Shown here in pieces: positions 52,301 to 60,041 of a stretch of 64,000 bases of DNA; position 1 is the stretch's first letter, and each line of letters begins with the position of its first letter. The DNA is from Haloprofundus marisrubri (GTDB lineage Archaea > Halobacteriota > Halobacteria > Halobacteriales > Haloferacaceae), in assembly GCF_001469955.1 (NCBI RefSeq), contig NZ_LOPU01000004.1, positions 62,001 to 126,000 on the forward strand, written 5' to 3'. A program made the position numbers and the translations under genes. The notes under the pieces were generated by a model. The model was given only the letters and a program-made list of their open reading frames with translations. It was not told the DNA's origin and ran no database searches.

Positions 52301-54399
52301 GAAACTATGTCTTCCACTCAGGAGAGCTGAACTCACTCGGACAGAACCTCTGGATTTGGCAACTCCGACAGTCGCCGTGGGTACCCACGACGTTCGGTGC
52401 TGTTAAGCCGACTGCAGCATGGAGCCTTCCTGCGAAGGATCAGAAACGCTTCAGTCTACAGTTGGATCGAAATTACTCGCTATTGCCTTTCCTCAAAGGT
52501 ACCTTCCCGACACGATTGTTGCATTCTTCTCCAGATGCCGAACCGCTCGCACAAGCCTTCGGTATCGGGATGCAGCTCGAACAGGACTCGTTCTCGCCAA
52601 CGGATGCATACCATGTGCTGGACTGTATTGGTCAACTGCTGACCGAGAAGTCCGTGGAACTAGCAGAATTGAGCGGTGCTGTAGAGCTGCTCTACACGCG
52701 TGTGGCTGAGCTCTTACCTGGTTTACAGCGCGGTGAGATCACAGCAGAAGAGTGGCTGCCAGAGGCGAGTAAGCTGGATACTGTACTGCTTCTTTGCAGA
52801 GTTGGAGACCGCTACGAACTCCACCCCGCCAATGAGACTTACTTCGTGAGGTCTCGAAGCAGTCGAGACCGATATGGGACGCTCGGAGTACCCGTTATTT
52901 CGCTCTTTAAATCCGAAGCCGCTAGTTTTGGAACACACTGTGGTGCAACAGATCTGCGAGCGGTCGTAGAAAAAGAGCCCGGTTACGCAGATGGTTCCAC
53001 ACCTCCTCTCTCGGTTGCAGATTTCACAATCACCGACGAGTGGCTCGAAACGGTACTAACTGCACTATTGCTCCGGCTTCGGACAAACCGTCCCTCTTCG
53101 GCACTAGTTGACCAAGACACTAGCAACACCGAATCCTTCCTGGAAGAGCTGGTGTTCGTTGAGGACTTAGATATCGAGATTTCACTCAACGACGGGTCCT
53201 GGGGCCGGAACCTGGAGCCTGAACCACAACCATACTATATTGAACGTGACGATAATGGTAATCGCGAAATCCTCATTGATCGAACACTCGATCAGACTGA
53301 CTTTGTCGCTGCCTTGACCAGCGCATATACTGACCGGCTCAATGTGCCCCAATACTACGAGGCAGTCAGTAATCTCGTCGAACATGCCTTTGGAAACGAG
53401 AGTCCCCAGACTGAACTGCAAAATCGACTGCGCATAGTTGGCAGCGAAGTACCAGACGGCCAGATTGCGTCGACTCGAGAAAGTCTGTTCAGCGACGAAG
53501 ATGACCAGCCATCACCCGATGATGATGAAGACCATGACGATGGCTGGTACTCGACAGACGAGTCAGGCCCTAGTTCTAATGAAGAGCAAGAAGAAACTGA
53601 AACTCTCACTTCCACTGGTTCTACACCGAATAGATCCGGATCGGCTGCCCACTCGAGGCAAGTACCAGATCCAAGTGCAGTGACTAAGATTGGAGACCGG
53701 GAGGTCTATTATCAAGACTCCGAACCCGCTAACGACTCGAATGAGGAACAGAGCAATAGTCAGAACTCAGGAGGACAGCCGGCTAGAACCAACGGCGGTT
53801 CAGGGACGGCTGTTGCACCATCCCAAGAATACCGAGACAAAATCGATGTATTCGGGATGGCGATTACGATGGAGTCAGAACTGAATCGCCTTCGGCAAGA
53901 TGGTGAGGAGAATCCAGCTGCAAAGGTAATCGACGTCCATACTCCACAGACATACAAAGAAGCCCGTGATTCATCACCGATTCTTAATGCAGCCATCCAG
54001 AACTTTGGCGACCAGAATGGTCTCGAAGAAAATCCGCTAAAGACGGATTGGCCGGGGTTCGACGTTCTGACCCTCAAGACCGATGAAGCTGGTCAGTCTG
54101 TTATTGACCGGTGTATAGAACTCAAGACCTCCGGTGTGAACACGCAGAAGCCATCACTGTCATGGAACGAATGGAAGGCTGCTGGTGGGCCATTGAGCGA
54201 ACATTACTACCTCTATGTTGCGCGGAACATTAGGAGCGGCAACAGTGGTGATGCAAAATTACTTGAGATTCCACAGCCATTCCACCGACTGCGAAACCGA
54301 ACTCGAGAAAAGCGAGAACGGAACGTCCAAGTTGATCTCAGGAGCTTCGACTTCACTGACGAGCCAATTATCGAACAGAAGATCGAGTGGGACGAGTAG
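49354..54399 (+). CDS. Giant sacsin-like GHKL ATPase with C-terminal DUF3883-like domain
   Basis: A 1681-residue protein. The N-terminal GHKL fold has FELLQNAVDEM (N box, about residues 46-56), VANNGNAFS (G1) and TIGHKGRGFTSVL (G2), as in sacsin-type ATPases. A very long middle region lacks recognised motifs. A Ser/Asp/Glu-rich low-complexity stretch (about 1385-1490) precedes a C-terminal block with GFDVLTLK and RCIELKTSGVN (Glu-x-Lys near residue 1590) and YYLYVARNI, matching DUF3883, a PD-(D/E)XK-like fold. Similar large GHKL-DUF3883 proteins sit in prokaryotic defence islands, where ATP-driven sensing is thought to license the nuclease-like domain. The protein acts alone or with the UDG-like neighbour; its target is unknown. 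Confidence 0.8.
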   Translation: MDVTDPDSIADIQSLHLGTYQSNPDRIESDAGTERQDRADYEGRFIFELLQNAVDEMDDTEDPRVKLELTEDALLVANNGNAFSIKDLYALTLTTRTTKAGETTIGHKGRGFTSVLGITDNPRVYSNEITGAQFDREATADLLNEDDTIVNRLDREVEDSQVPLLGVPHSTDQPTRVSELLDEGYTTVFELPLREPSRHRGSITRKLQALEANTVALLPQLKQIKIVSPEWERMWEITRTDIDGNENQLLVELDCETTTEGTTESVTRQFCFFNRSDIDQDCIAEQADLTEPEIDAMGELSVGVVLAADPVRENPDPVVADWELAPVYGESSDRPPYIHVFLPTKERSPIPALVTGTFQSDTSRRNLTLDYDDEQGYQAQFNALLFAEVGALLEETVIPFVTESATETASFLDALDPSLGQKREWSFTPGSVDHCLFSEIISHISSVEFLPSAFDDHCVAIDDVCVPPTSAKIPELGERFVGLLASATEAPNDLPQIPAGSLLGHNRVQTLAAYGASELTAADIPEVLERAGADPEFRKTRESEWGLFDEERSEDDEECILHIDPVLEYFVQLRKTLESDEEREGFDTTCRSHSVLPIGVTVSENGRLRALRKGNDDDSVFMPPEEDMPEGTLPALEFLPRELYYGTNASRAQKLRNKALPTDFTADLQTIWDINDYQFATVFDVGVRPSIPGPNTPKRDPSPLENMAALKTIQRMAAVHSPENDRSPDSSLLYKSSRRPFTDLTKLPLPTKSSDEDTDVEWYPAHRVYFSSAWQSALSRPDNTQIEPFLRTVSEETDSERFAPKFLASPEHLGVKIEDDDGNPTKELIQWVDFFKWLGVSEHIRPLPLFAPDSGTRHRYKKTKGLSRPPRSAISTPVDLSQPDHGKSPVDHRYTGLSEQEWEKYRGHLKEYIDREIPDVEQQYLFQINSLEYAAEILSAAKDEVVGERLLHHLVFWWGRGLSQHRHATVAEFTNSRWRGSNRNYVFHSGELNSLGQNLWIWQLRQSPWVPTTFGAVKPTAAWSLPAKDQKRFSLQLDRNYSLLPFLKGTFPTRLLHSSPDAEPLAQAFGIGMQLEQDSFSPTDAYHVLDCIGQLLTEKSVELAELSGAVELLYTRVAELLPGLQRGEITAEEWLPEASKLDTVLLLCRVGDRYELHPANETYFVRSRSSRDRYGTLGVPVISLFKSEAASFGTHCGATDLRAVVEKEPGYADGSTPPLSVADFTITDEWLETVLTALLLRLRTNRPSSALVDQDTSNTESFLEELVFVEDLDIEISLNDGSWGRNLEPEPQPYYIERDDNGNREILIDRTLDQTDFVAALTSAYTDRLNVPQYYEAVSNLVEHAFGNESPQTELQNRLRIVGSEVPDGQIASTRESLFSDEDDQPSPDDDEDHDDGWYSTDESGPSSNEEQEETETLTSTGSTPNRSGSAAHSRQVPDPSAVTKIGDREVYYQDSEPANDSNEEQSNSQNSGGQPARTNGGSGTAVAPSQEYRDKIDVFGMAITMESELNRLRQDGEENPAAKVIDVHTPQTYKEARDSSPILNAAIQNFGDQNGLEENPLKTDWPGFDVLTLKTDEAGQSVIDRCIELKTSGVNTQKPSLSWNEWKAAGGPLSEHYYLYVARNIRSGNSGDAKLLEIPQPFHRLRNRTREKRERNVQVDLRSFDFTDEPIIEQKIEWDE

Positions 54400-54760
54400 G
54401 CTACTCAGCTACGCGTCTCAGGGTCACGAGGTAGTCTGGACTGTGGGGACTATCGCGGATTTATGTTCCAATATCTATTGTATCGCGTGGGTGAGATTCA
54501 CTGACCTACTCCTCGATGATGCGTCTCTCTATTATTCCAGATACCACTTTTCGTATTCTCGATTCAGTCTACTGGCTATGCCTCATGTGTTACCTACAAC
54601 TGATTTGTCAGGTTTCATATTGTCTTCAGCAACCTCGAGGGCATGTGACTCATCTTCCCTAACCAAGGGAACACCACTTCCTTTGAGATTCCTGACAACC
54701 TACTCTGCAAGTTCCAAATCAGACATCTCTTCAACTGATTTCTTGAGGCTCTCCTTGAGA
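54400..54760. other. Intergenic region after the giant ATPase gene
   Basis: About 360 bases between the convergent giant ATPase gene and the membrane protein gene. Apart from the possible decayed minus-strand fragment at 54583-54726, nothing recognisable was found: no strong hairpin, promoter or repeat. Confidence 0.45.
54583..54726 (-). pseudogene. Possible decayed tail or small gene with an in-frame stop
   Basis: On the minus strand the frame starting at the ATG at 54726 reads MSDLELAE, a TAG stop (54700-54702), then continues as coding-like sequence (VVRNLKGSGVPLVRED and onward) to a TGA at 54583. Residue choice before and after the stop looks like genuine haloarchaeal protein. It may be the lost end of the membrane protein to the right, whose frame stops at 54761, or a separate dead gene. 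Confidence 0.3.
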
Positions 54761-55732
54761 CTAGAACAGTGGAGATATTATGAAGTGAGCAAAGAATACT
54801 CCGATGTTCTGAGCAGCAAGCCTCACTCGACGGCCGGGGCGTTGGTGAAACGACTCCAACCCAAACCGTTTGAATAGCAAATTCACTTGGCCACCAACCA
54901 GAGCTAATGCAAAATAAAGAATCACCGAGATACCAAGGTTGCCGAATACTGCCCATCCAAACAAGATCCCAAACGAACGCCGTGAAACCCGAATCAGTAG
55001 GCCATGCACGAATTGAGCAGTCTCATTTGGAAATGGGAGGAGCCGACGTGGCTCTTTCTTTCGTAAGGCGACGATCTCTGATGGTAATTCGGAGTCGGGC
55101 CGATCTATTTTCCTCGCATAGTTGATTGCTTGGGTCCGACTAATATCACGCCAGATCTTAACAGGACTTGTGTTTGCCTGATAGCTCGAAACTATAGCCT
55201 GATACTGATAGAAGTCATCGGAAGCGTATTTGAGAAGTAGACCCATTGAGAGGAATCCAAGAGTAAACAATCCAAGTATGAATGCCCAGAGAGGACTAAC
55301 AAACTCAATAAGCTGGCCAAGACGCTGTGAAAAGACGAAGATAACATGCACGATACCAAGTATGCTAACTTCAATCATGAAGTGTTTTGATCCAATCATA
55401 AATCGGGTCGCAGAGCTGCTGTAGTCAGTCATGATGGCAATCCGGCGTACAACAGTGAGCACAGCAAAAACAATGAGAAAAAGCTTCAAGACCTGATATG
55501 CAGCATTCTTCGCAGGGTACGCGAGCACAGCCGTGAGAATTACGGTGAAGAATGCTATCTCAAAATCGACGAGTGTATCTGGTGAAGTCCTGGTATTGAC
55601 GATAGAGTCCTCTGAAATCACACCGATGTCCATATTGGACCGAGGATGCTCTATAGAATCGGAATCTGTACTGTCTTCATTCACACTGTTTGATCCTGGA
55701 GAACTAACTATTGTAACAGTTCGGATTCTCAA
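54761..55732 (-). CDS. Polytopic membrane protein of unknown function
   Basis: A 323-residue protein with a soluble Ser/Asp-rich N-terminus, about four to five hydrophobic helices (FFTVILTAVLAY, LKLFLIVFAVLTVV, VSILGIVHVIFVF, FILGLFTLGFLSMGLLL, WAVFGNLGISVILYFALALV) and a basic C-terminal end (RFGLESFHQRPGRRVRLAAQ). A cytoplasmic loop lies between helices 4 and 5. The start is uncertain: the frame opens with TTG at 55732, while an ATG at 55633 would remove 33 polar residues. The last residues (FFAHFIISPLF) end abruptly and coding-like sequence continues in another frame, so the end may be frameshifted. It could be a membrane effector; no family recognised. Confidence 0.55.
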   Translation of the reverse strand: MRIRTVTIVSSPGSNSVNEDSTDSDSIEHPRSNMDIGVISEDSIVNTRTSPDTLVDFEIAFFTVILTAVLAYPAKNAAYQVLKLFLIVFAVLTVVRRIAIMTDYSSSATRFMIGSKHFMIEVSILGIVHVIFVFSQRLGQLIEFVSPLWAFILGLFTLGFLSMGLLLKYASDDFYQYQAIVSSYQANTSPVKIWRDISRTQAINYARKIDRPDSELPSEIVALRKKEPRRLLPFPNETAQFVHGLLIRVSRRSFGILFGWAVFGNLGISVILYFALALVGGQVNLLFKRFGLESFHQRPGRRVRLAAQNIGVFFAHFIISPLF

Positions 55733-55850
55733 CTCAAATCAAAGTGTGTTGCTAGCTACCCTGTAACCATCATAAAGTGAATGCTACTCAATCGCTCGCC
55801 GAATTTCTTGACGCAGCCATTCCTATGCAACCCAGTTAGTCTAAGTAAAG

Positions 55851-55860
55851 GTTATAATAT
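55851..55860 (+). promoter_or_regulatory. TATA-like box of the DUF499/DUF1156 operon
   Basis: GTTATAATAT ends 26 bases before the ATG at 55887. No comparable box precedes the downstream genes, so it probably drives the whole four-gene operon. Confidence 0.6.
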
Positions 55861-55886
55861 TCCAAATTAGTAATCTGACTATCCGA

Positions 55887-56096
55887 ATGACGAGAAAGAC
55901 GATTGGGCAAAATAGTGGCCACTCTGGGCGTATAAACTTGTCTGGGCCAGAATTGGACAAGTTTGACGCTAGCCTTGGTGACCAGATCAAAGTGGACATC
56001 GCTGAGTCGAAAGATATCGCACACGCGATTGTCGACAATAGCGATTATGAAGAATTTATCATTGTGTCTAAACCAGAGAAAGAGAAGAACCAATGA
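55887..56096 (+). CDS. AbrB/SpoVT-like small protein leading the methylase operon
   Basis: A 69-residue protein. The pattern GRINLSGPELDKFDASLGDQIKVDI resembles a swapped-hairpin AbrB DNA-binding domain, in which a hydrophobic strand is followed by a leucine helix and a GD turn. AbrB-like proteins act as antitoxins or autoregulators. The gene ends in an ATGA overlap with the DUF499 ATPase gene, so the two are co-translated. It may repress the operon from the promoter just upstream, keeping the modification and ATPase components balanced. Confidence 0.6.
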   Translation: MTRKTIGQNSGHSGRINLSGPELDKFDASLGDQIKVDIAESKDIAHAIVDNSDYEEFIIVSKPEKEKNQ

Positions 56097-59000
56097 GTAA
56101 GTCTGAGCATCCAAGCTTATTTGATGCGTGTACTCCTCGAGGTGACGTTCTCGATGGGACACTTCAAGAAGATCAATTTGCGGCCAGTCTGGCGACTGTA
56201 GCCCACTCACCGGAGAACGCTGCGCCCGTCTATCGTGATGCCGAACAGTTCTTCGAGATGACGTACCCGACCGATGGATTGCGAACACTGCTGAGTAATC
56301 TTGCGGGTCGGTTTCTCGCCGCAGATGGTCGCGACAGTGGTGGCTACACCAGTAGTATTCTCTGCTTGGATACTCGCTTCGGCGGGGGCAAGACTCACGA
56401 CCTCATTGCCTCATACCATCTGGCAAATAACCCGAGCGATATTAACGAATTAGACCGTCATCTCGTCAACAACGCAAGTAAAGTTGGCAACACGTACTTG
56501 GATGCCGTAGATCAAGGACTCTCTGTGGATTCTGCTGTCTTCGTTGGCGGGGAAGTTGACGCATTATCCGCGCGAAGTGACCACACAGGCGATGCCCCAA
56601 AGACGCGCACAATGTGGGGTGAAATTGCTTATCAACTGTATGGCCAAGAGGGGTATGATTACCTGAAAGAGTACGACGAGAAGCGAAACCCTCCGGGCGG
56701 GGGTAAACTGAAAGGGTTGTTCGAACTTGGCGACGGTCCAGCACTCATTCTTCTGGACGAGATTGCTGCGTATCTCAAGGCGGCATCCGCAGAGGTAGTT
56801 GGCGATACGTCTCTCTCAGAACTCACGCTTACCTTCGTTCTCTCACTCCTTGAGACTGCTTCTGAACTTGACAACGTAACTGTCGTCTACAGTATTGCAG
56901 ACACTGCGTTCGAAGATCAGGCAGAAGCGGTCCGTGACCGTGTCGACGAACTCAACCAAATTGGACGGCGGAAACACAAAACGGTCACACCGACCTCCGA
57001 AACTGAAGTCGGACAAGTGCTTCAGCATCGTCTCTTTGAAGAAATAGATCGTGAGCAAGCGAAAGGAGTTGCAGAAGCGTATTTCCAGCTTTATGCAGAT
57101 CGTGAAAGACAGTTTCCACAGGAAGCGACCGATGCGAGTTTCGTCGACCGGTTGGAGCGAGAATATCCCTTCCATCCAACGATCATCAATACGCTCACGG
57201 AAAAGATCGATACGATCCCTAAGTTCCAGCGGACTCGTGGGGCGCTCAAGCTCCTGGCTCGCGCAGTTTACTATCTCTGGAATCACCAGCCTGCTCACTA
57301 CAACCGACACTGGGTTCGAATATACGACCTCACCCCGGCAGACAACGCACCTGACGGGAGCATCGATTCAACACTCCGTGAGACGCTCTTCGAGTTTGTT
57401 GACCTGAGTGCAGCAGTCTCAGCAGACATCTACAGCGAGGACGACACCGCACACGCACAACTCGAAGACCGCAAGTGGACCGAGAAGGGGATTCCACCGC
57501 TGGCCAGTCACCTCACGACGACAGTACTCTGGCACAGTCTCGCCTACGGCGAACAGGCAACTGGACTCACACGGGCCGAGATGAACGCCGCTCTCGGACA
57601 CCCGAACGTGAAGTTTGACAACTACGATTCTGCTCTGGAAGCCCTTGCTGGTGGTGATATGAACGTCGCGTGCTACTACCTTTACGACGAGGAACGCGTT
57701 CGATTCAAATCCGATCCGAACCTCATTCGGATCATCGACCAGCGTGTAGACAACACGCCCGACGCGCAAGCACGTAACCGGTTTGAGTCGCGGCTGGAAC
57801 ACTCCGAGATTGGGACTGGTGGCTTCAAAACAGTCGTTTTCCCCGAGTCGCCGGCGGATCTCCCGGACAAAGTGTCCAAGCCACAGCTCGCATTGATGCA
57901 CATGGACACCGCGCCCGTCTCGGACGGCGGGAGTGAAGTTCCTGAGAAGATTCAGACGCTGTACCAGAAGTCTGCCTCAAAGCACGGCGGTGAGACCCAG
58001 AGCCGAGTTTACAAGAACTACGTGCTCTTCCTTGCCCCCGACAAAGAACGCATCCAGAGTGCGATAGACGAAGCACGTCAGCTTGAGGCAATCGAAGCTC
58101 TGTTGGACGATTCTCAGCAGACTGCCGACCTCTCCAATGAACAGATTGAGGAGCTTCGCGAGCGCCGTGATAAGACCCACGGACTCCTCGGTGAGCTTGT
58201 CCGCGGAGTTTATCGCCACCTGTACTACGTGGACCGAGACGGCCTGACCCACTTGACGATTAACGCAACCGAGGCTAACGGTGGGACGACGCTCGTCAAC
58301 GCCGTCGAGGAGACTCTCGAGGACCGTCTGATTCGTGCCGACGCCGGCCCGAAAGGTGTCGCATTCTTCAAGCAGAAGCTCTGGCAGCAGACGCAAGACA
58401 GTATGACCACCGAGCAGTTGGTCACGCAGTTCGCGAAGAAGCCGGGGCTTCCGTACCTCCTCAACACGAAGCCACTACGGAAGACGGTGGCCAAAATGGT
58501 CGACGACGCCGGCTACACCTACTGGGACAGCACAGCCGGTGAACAGGGACTCGCCTACTGGGACGGCGACGAGGACGATCGTCCGGAGAACTGGCGAAAG
58601 GCGAATCCGCTCTCTGATTCTCCGGACGTCCGAACCAGTATCCGGGACTCGGACGTGAGGGTCGGCGACGAGTACGTCGTCTACACCGACATCAACGCCC
58701 TTCTCGATGTCCATCACGATCCCATCCGTCCACCGGAGACAGACGAAATTCTGTGTGCTAAGGACGGCTGTGACGTCGAGGTCGACCAGGAGGGGGACTT
58801 CTGCTCGGAACACGAGCCCGATATCGAACATGAGTGCGCTAACTGCGGGAAGACCGTCGCGAGTCAAGCTGAGCTGAACCCGCGTGGACTCTGCGACGAG
58901 TGTGCCCAGCCGAACGACTGGGAGCGTTCGACGAGCTTGATGGCCGCCTCACGAGCATTCAACGAGGTACGAACCCACGCACTCGGGAAGGCGGCATCGG

Positions 59001-59401
59001 GTGGTGACCCCGGAATCGACCGCGTCACGATCGAGATCGGTGGTGAGGACCAGCTGTCGAAGGGGTCGTTCATCGCCCAACGCCAAGCGTTCAAGGACCG
59101 GGCCGAAAACGTCTCTGTACGAATGCGGTACGAGACAGAATCGGCCGGTGGTGCGACGTACCAGGCGCAGTTCACCGGTGGCATCGACGAATTCTCACGG
59201 GTGACGAATCAGCCGGACCCGTTCGGCGGCGCGTCGCGGGTCGAGCTCAAGTTCCGTGTGGATATGGACGAGCCGGAGCCGATTACGGACGCCGAAGATG
59301 ACGTCCTCGCTGAGCTTCAGGACGAACTTGGGTCGACGAACATCGACGTGAAGGTTCAAGGGCGAGGACCGGTCGAAGTACCCGCAGAGGTTCAGCAATG
59401 A
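56093..59401 (+). CDS. DUF499-family AAA-type ATPase
   Basis: A 1102-residue protein. FGGGKTHDLIASYH (about residues 97-110) is the characteristic Walker A variant of DUF499 ATPases, and PALILLDEIAAYL (about 218-230) is Walker B; VTVVYSIAD is a sensor-like strand. Near the C-terminus lies a double zinc ribbon (CAKDGC, CSEH, CANC, CDEC; about 889-938) followed by a beta-rich domain. DUF499 proteins (COG1483) are found next to DUF1156 methylases (COG1743) in predicted restriction-like defence systems. Overlaps of 4 bases link it to the AbrB-like gene before and the 213-residue gene after. Base composition rises sharply in GC within the gene after about 57.4 kb. Confidence 0.85.
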   Translation: MSKSEHPSLFDACTPRGDVLDGTLQEDQFAASLATVAHSPENAAPVYRDAEQFFEMTYPTDGLRTLLSNLAGRFLAADGRDSGGYTSSILCLDTRFGGGKTHDLIASYHLANNPSDINELDRHLVNNASKVGNTYLDAVDQGLSVDSAVFVGGEVDALSARSDHTGDAPKTRTMWGEIAYQLYGQEGYDYLKEYDEKRNPPGGGKLKGLFELGDGPALILLDEIAAYLKAASAEVVGDTSLSELTLTFVLSLLETASELDNVTVVYSIADTAFEDQAEAVRDRVDELNQIGRRKHKTVTPTSETEVGQVLQHRLFEEIDREQAKGVAEAYFQLYADRERQFPQEATDASFVDRLEREYPFHPTIINTLTEKIDTIPKFQRTRGALKLLARAVYYLWNHQPAHYNRHWVRIYDLTPADNAPDGSIDSTLRETLFEFVDLSAAVSADIYSEDDTAHAQLEDRKWTEKGIPPLASHLTTTVLWHSLAYGEQATGLTRAEMNAALGHPNVKFDNYDSALEALAGGDMNVACYYLYDEERVRFKSDPNLIRIIDQRVDNTPDAQARNRFESRLEHSEIGTGGFKTVVFPESPADLPDKVSKPQLALMHMDTAPVSDGGSEVPEKIQTLYQKSASKHGGETQSRVYKNYVLFLAPDKERIQSAIDEARQLEAIEALLDDSQQTADLSNEQIEELRERRDKTHGLLGELVRGVYRHLYYVDRDGLTHLTINATEANGGTTLVNAVEETLEDRLIRADAGPKGVAFFKQKLWQQTQDSMTTEQLVTQFAKKPGLPYLLNTKPLRKTVAKMVDDAGYTYWDSTAGEQGLAYWDGDEDDRPENWRKANPLSDSPDVRTSIRDSDVRVGDEYVVYTDINALLDVHHDPIRPPETDEILCAKDGCDVEVDQEGDFCSEHEPDIEHECANCGKTVASQAELNPRGLCDECAQPNDWERSTSLMAASRAFNEVRTHALGKAASGGDPGIDRVTIEIGGEDQLSKGSFIAQRQAFKDRAENVSVRMRYETESAGGATYQAQFTGGIDEFSRVTNQPDPFGGASRVELKFRVDMDEPEPITDAEDDVLAELQDELGSTNIDVKVQGRGPVEVPAEVQQ

Positions 59402-60039
59402 CGTCCCACCCTACCCCTGAAGCAGATGCGCCGACGACCCTTGGACCCGAAGACGAGTCGATCGGGGCGGGTCAGTTTGGCAGTAGCGTCTACGGGGGTC
59501 GCCCGACCTTCGCGCTCGTCCGTCGCGACGACGCCGACGGTGCATCGCTGACACTGTACGAACTACTGCCCGAGGCGCAGGCGTCTGCTCGTCGCGACCG
59601 TCTCCAGCGTGGCAATCCCAACAGTGGTCTCGTGACGATAGCGTTCGAATCGGTGTTCGGAGAGTCAGCCGATCCAGAGGTCGACAGATGGGAGTGGGAC
59701 GACTGGACGGCGGTGAAGGTCACACGGCTGTCTGAGGGTCGGCTCCGCTCTATCCTCCCGCTGGTACGGGAGACGCTCCGTGGAGCAGACCGAGACGAGT
59801 CTGTACTCACCGCTGGCGGTGCTGCCGAGGTGTTCCTCCCGGAGACAGTCGGTGTTCGATTGGCTCTGGGCTTCCTTGGTGTGAAGCCCATTCAGCGGGT
59901 CGACCGGATGCGGGCGTTCTGTCGTGGTATCGCGCGAATGAGTGATGAAGAGTGCTACTACTGGCACGCCAAGTGTCGGTCACCGTCTAGTCCGAACGGT
60001 GAGAAGGCACTGCGAACGCTACTGACTGATCATATCTAA
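59398..60039 (+). CDS. Small partner protein between DUF499 ATPase and DUF1156 methylase
   Basis: A 213-residue protein. It has a strand-rich first half (PTFALVRRDD, LTLYELLP) with an acidic Trp cluster (DRWEWDDWTAVKV), and a helical end with the striking block RAFCRGIARMSDEECYYWHAKC. In related clusters a small DUF3780-type protein occupies this place, and this may be the haloarchaeal counterpart; I cannot confirm the family. The start overlaps the ATPase stop by 4 bases and the stop is 2 bases before the methylase ATG. A role as specificity or regulatory subunit is inferred from position. Confidence 0.65.
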   Translation: MTSHPTPEADAPTTLGPEDESIGAGQFGSSVYGGRPTFALVRRDDADGASLTLYELLPEAQASARRDRLQRGNPNSGLVTIAFESVFGESADPEVDRWEWDDWTAVKVTRLSEGRLRSILPLVRETLRGADRDESVLTAGGAAEVFLPETVGVRLALGFLGVKPIQRVDRMRAFCRGIARMSDEECYYWHAKCRSPSSPNGEKALRTLLTDHI

Positions 60040-60041
60040 CC

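Noticed and set aside
54215-54877. 220-codon open frame spanning the end of the giant ATPase gene
   Set aside because: Ser/Tyr-rich composition without motifs, mostly overlapping confirmed genes in other frames.
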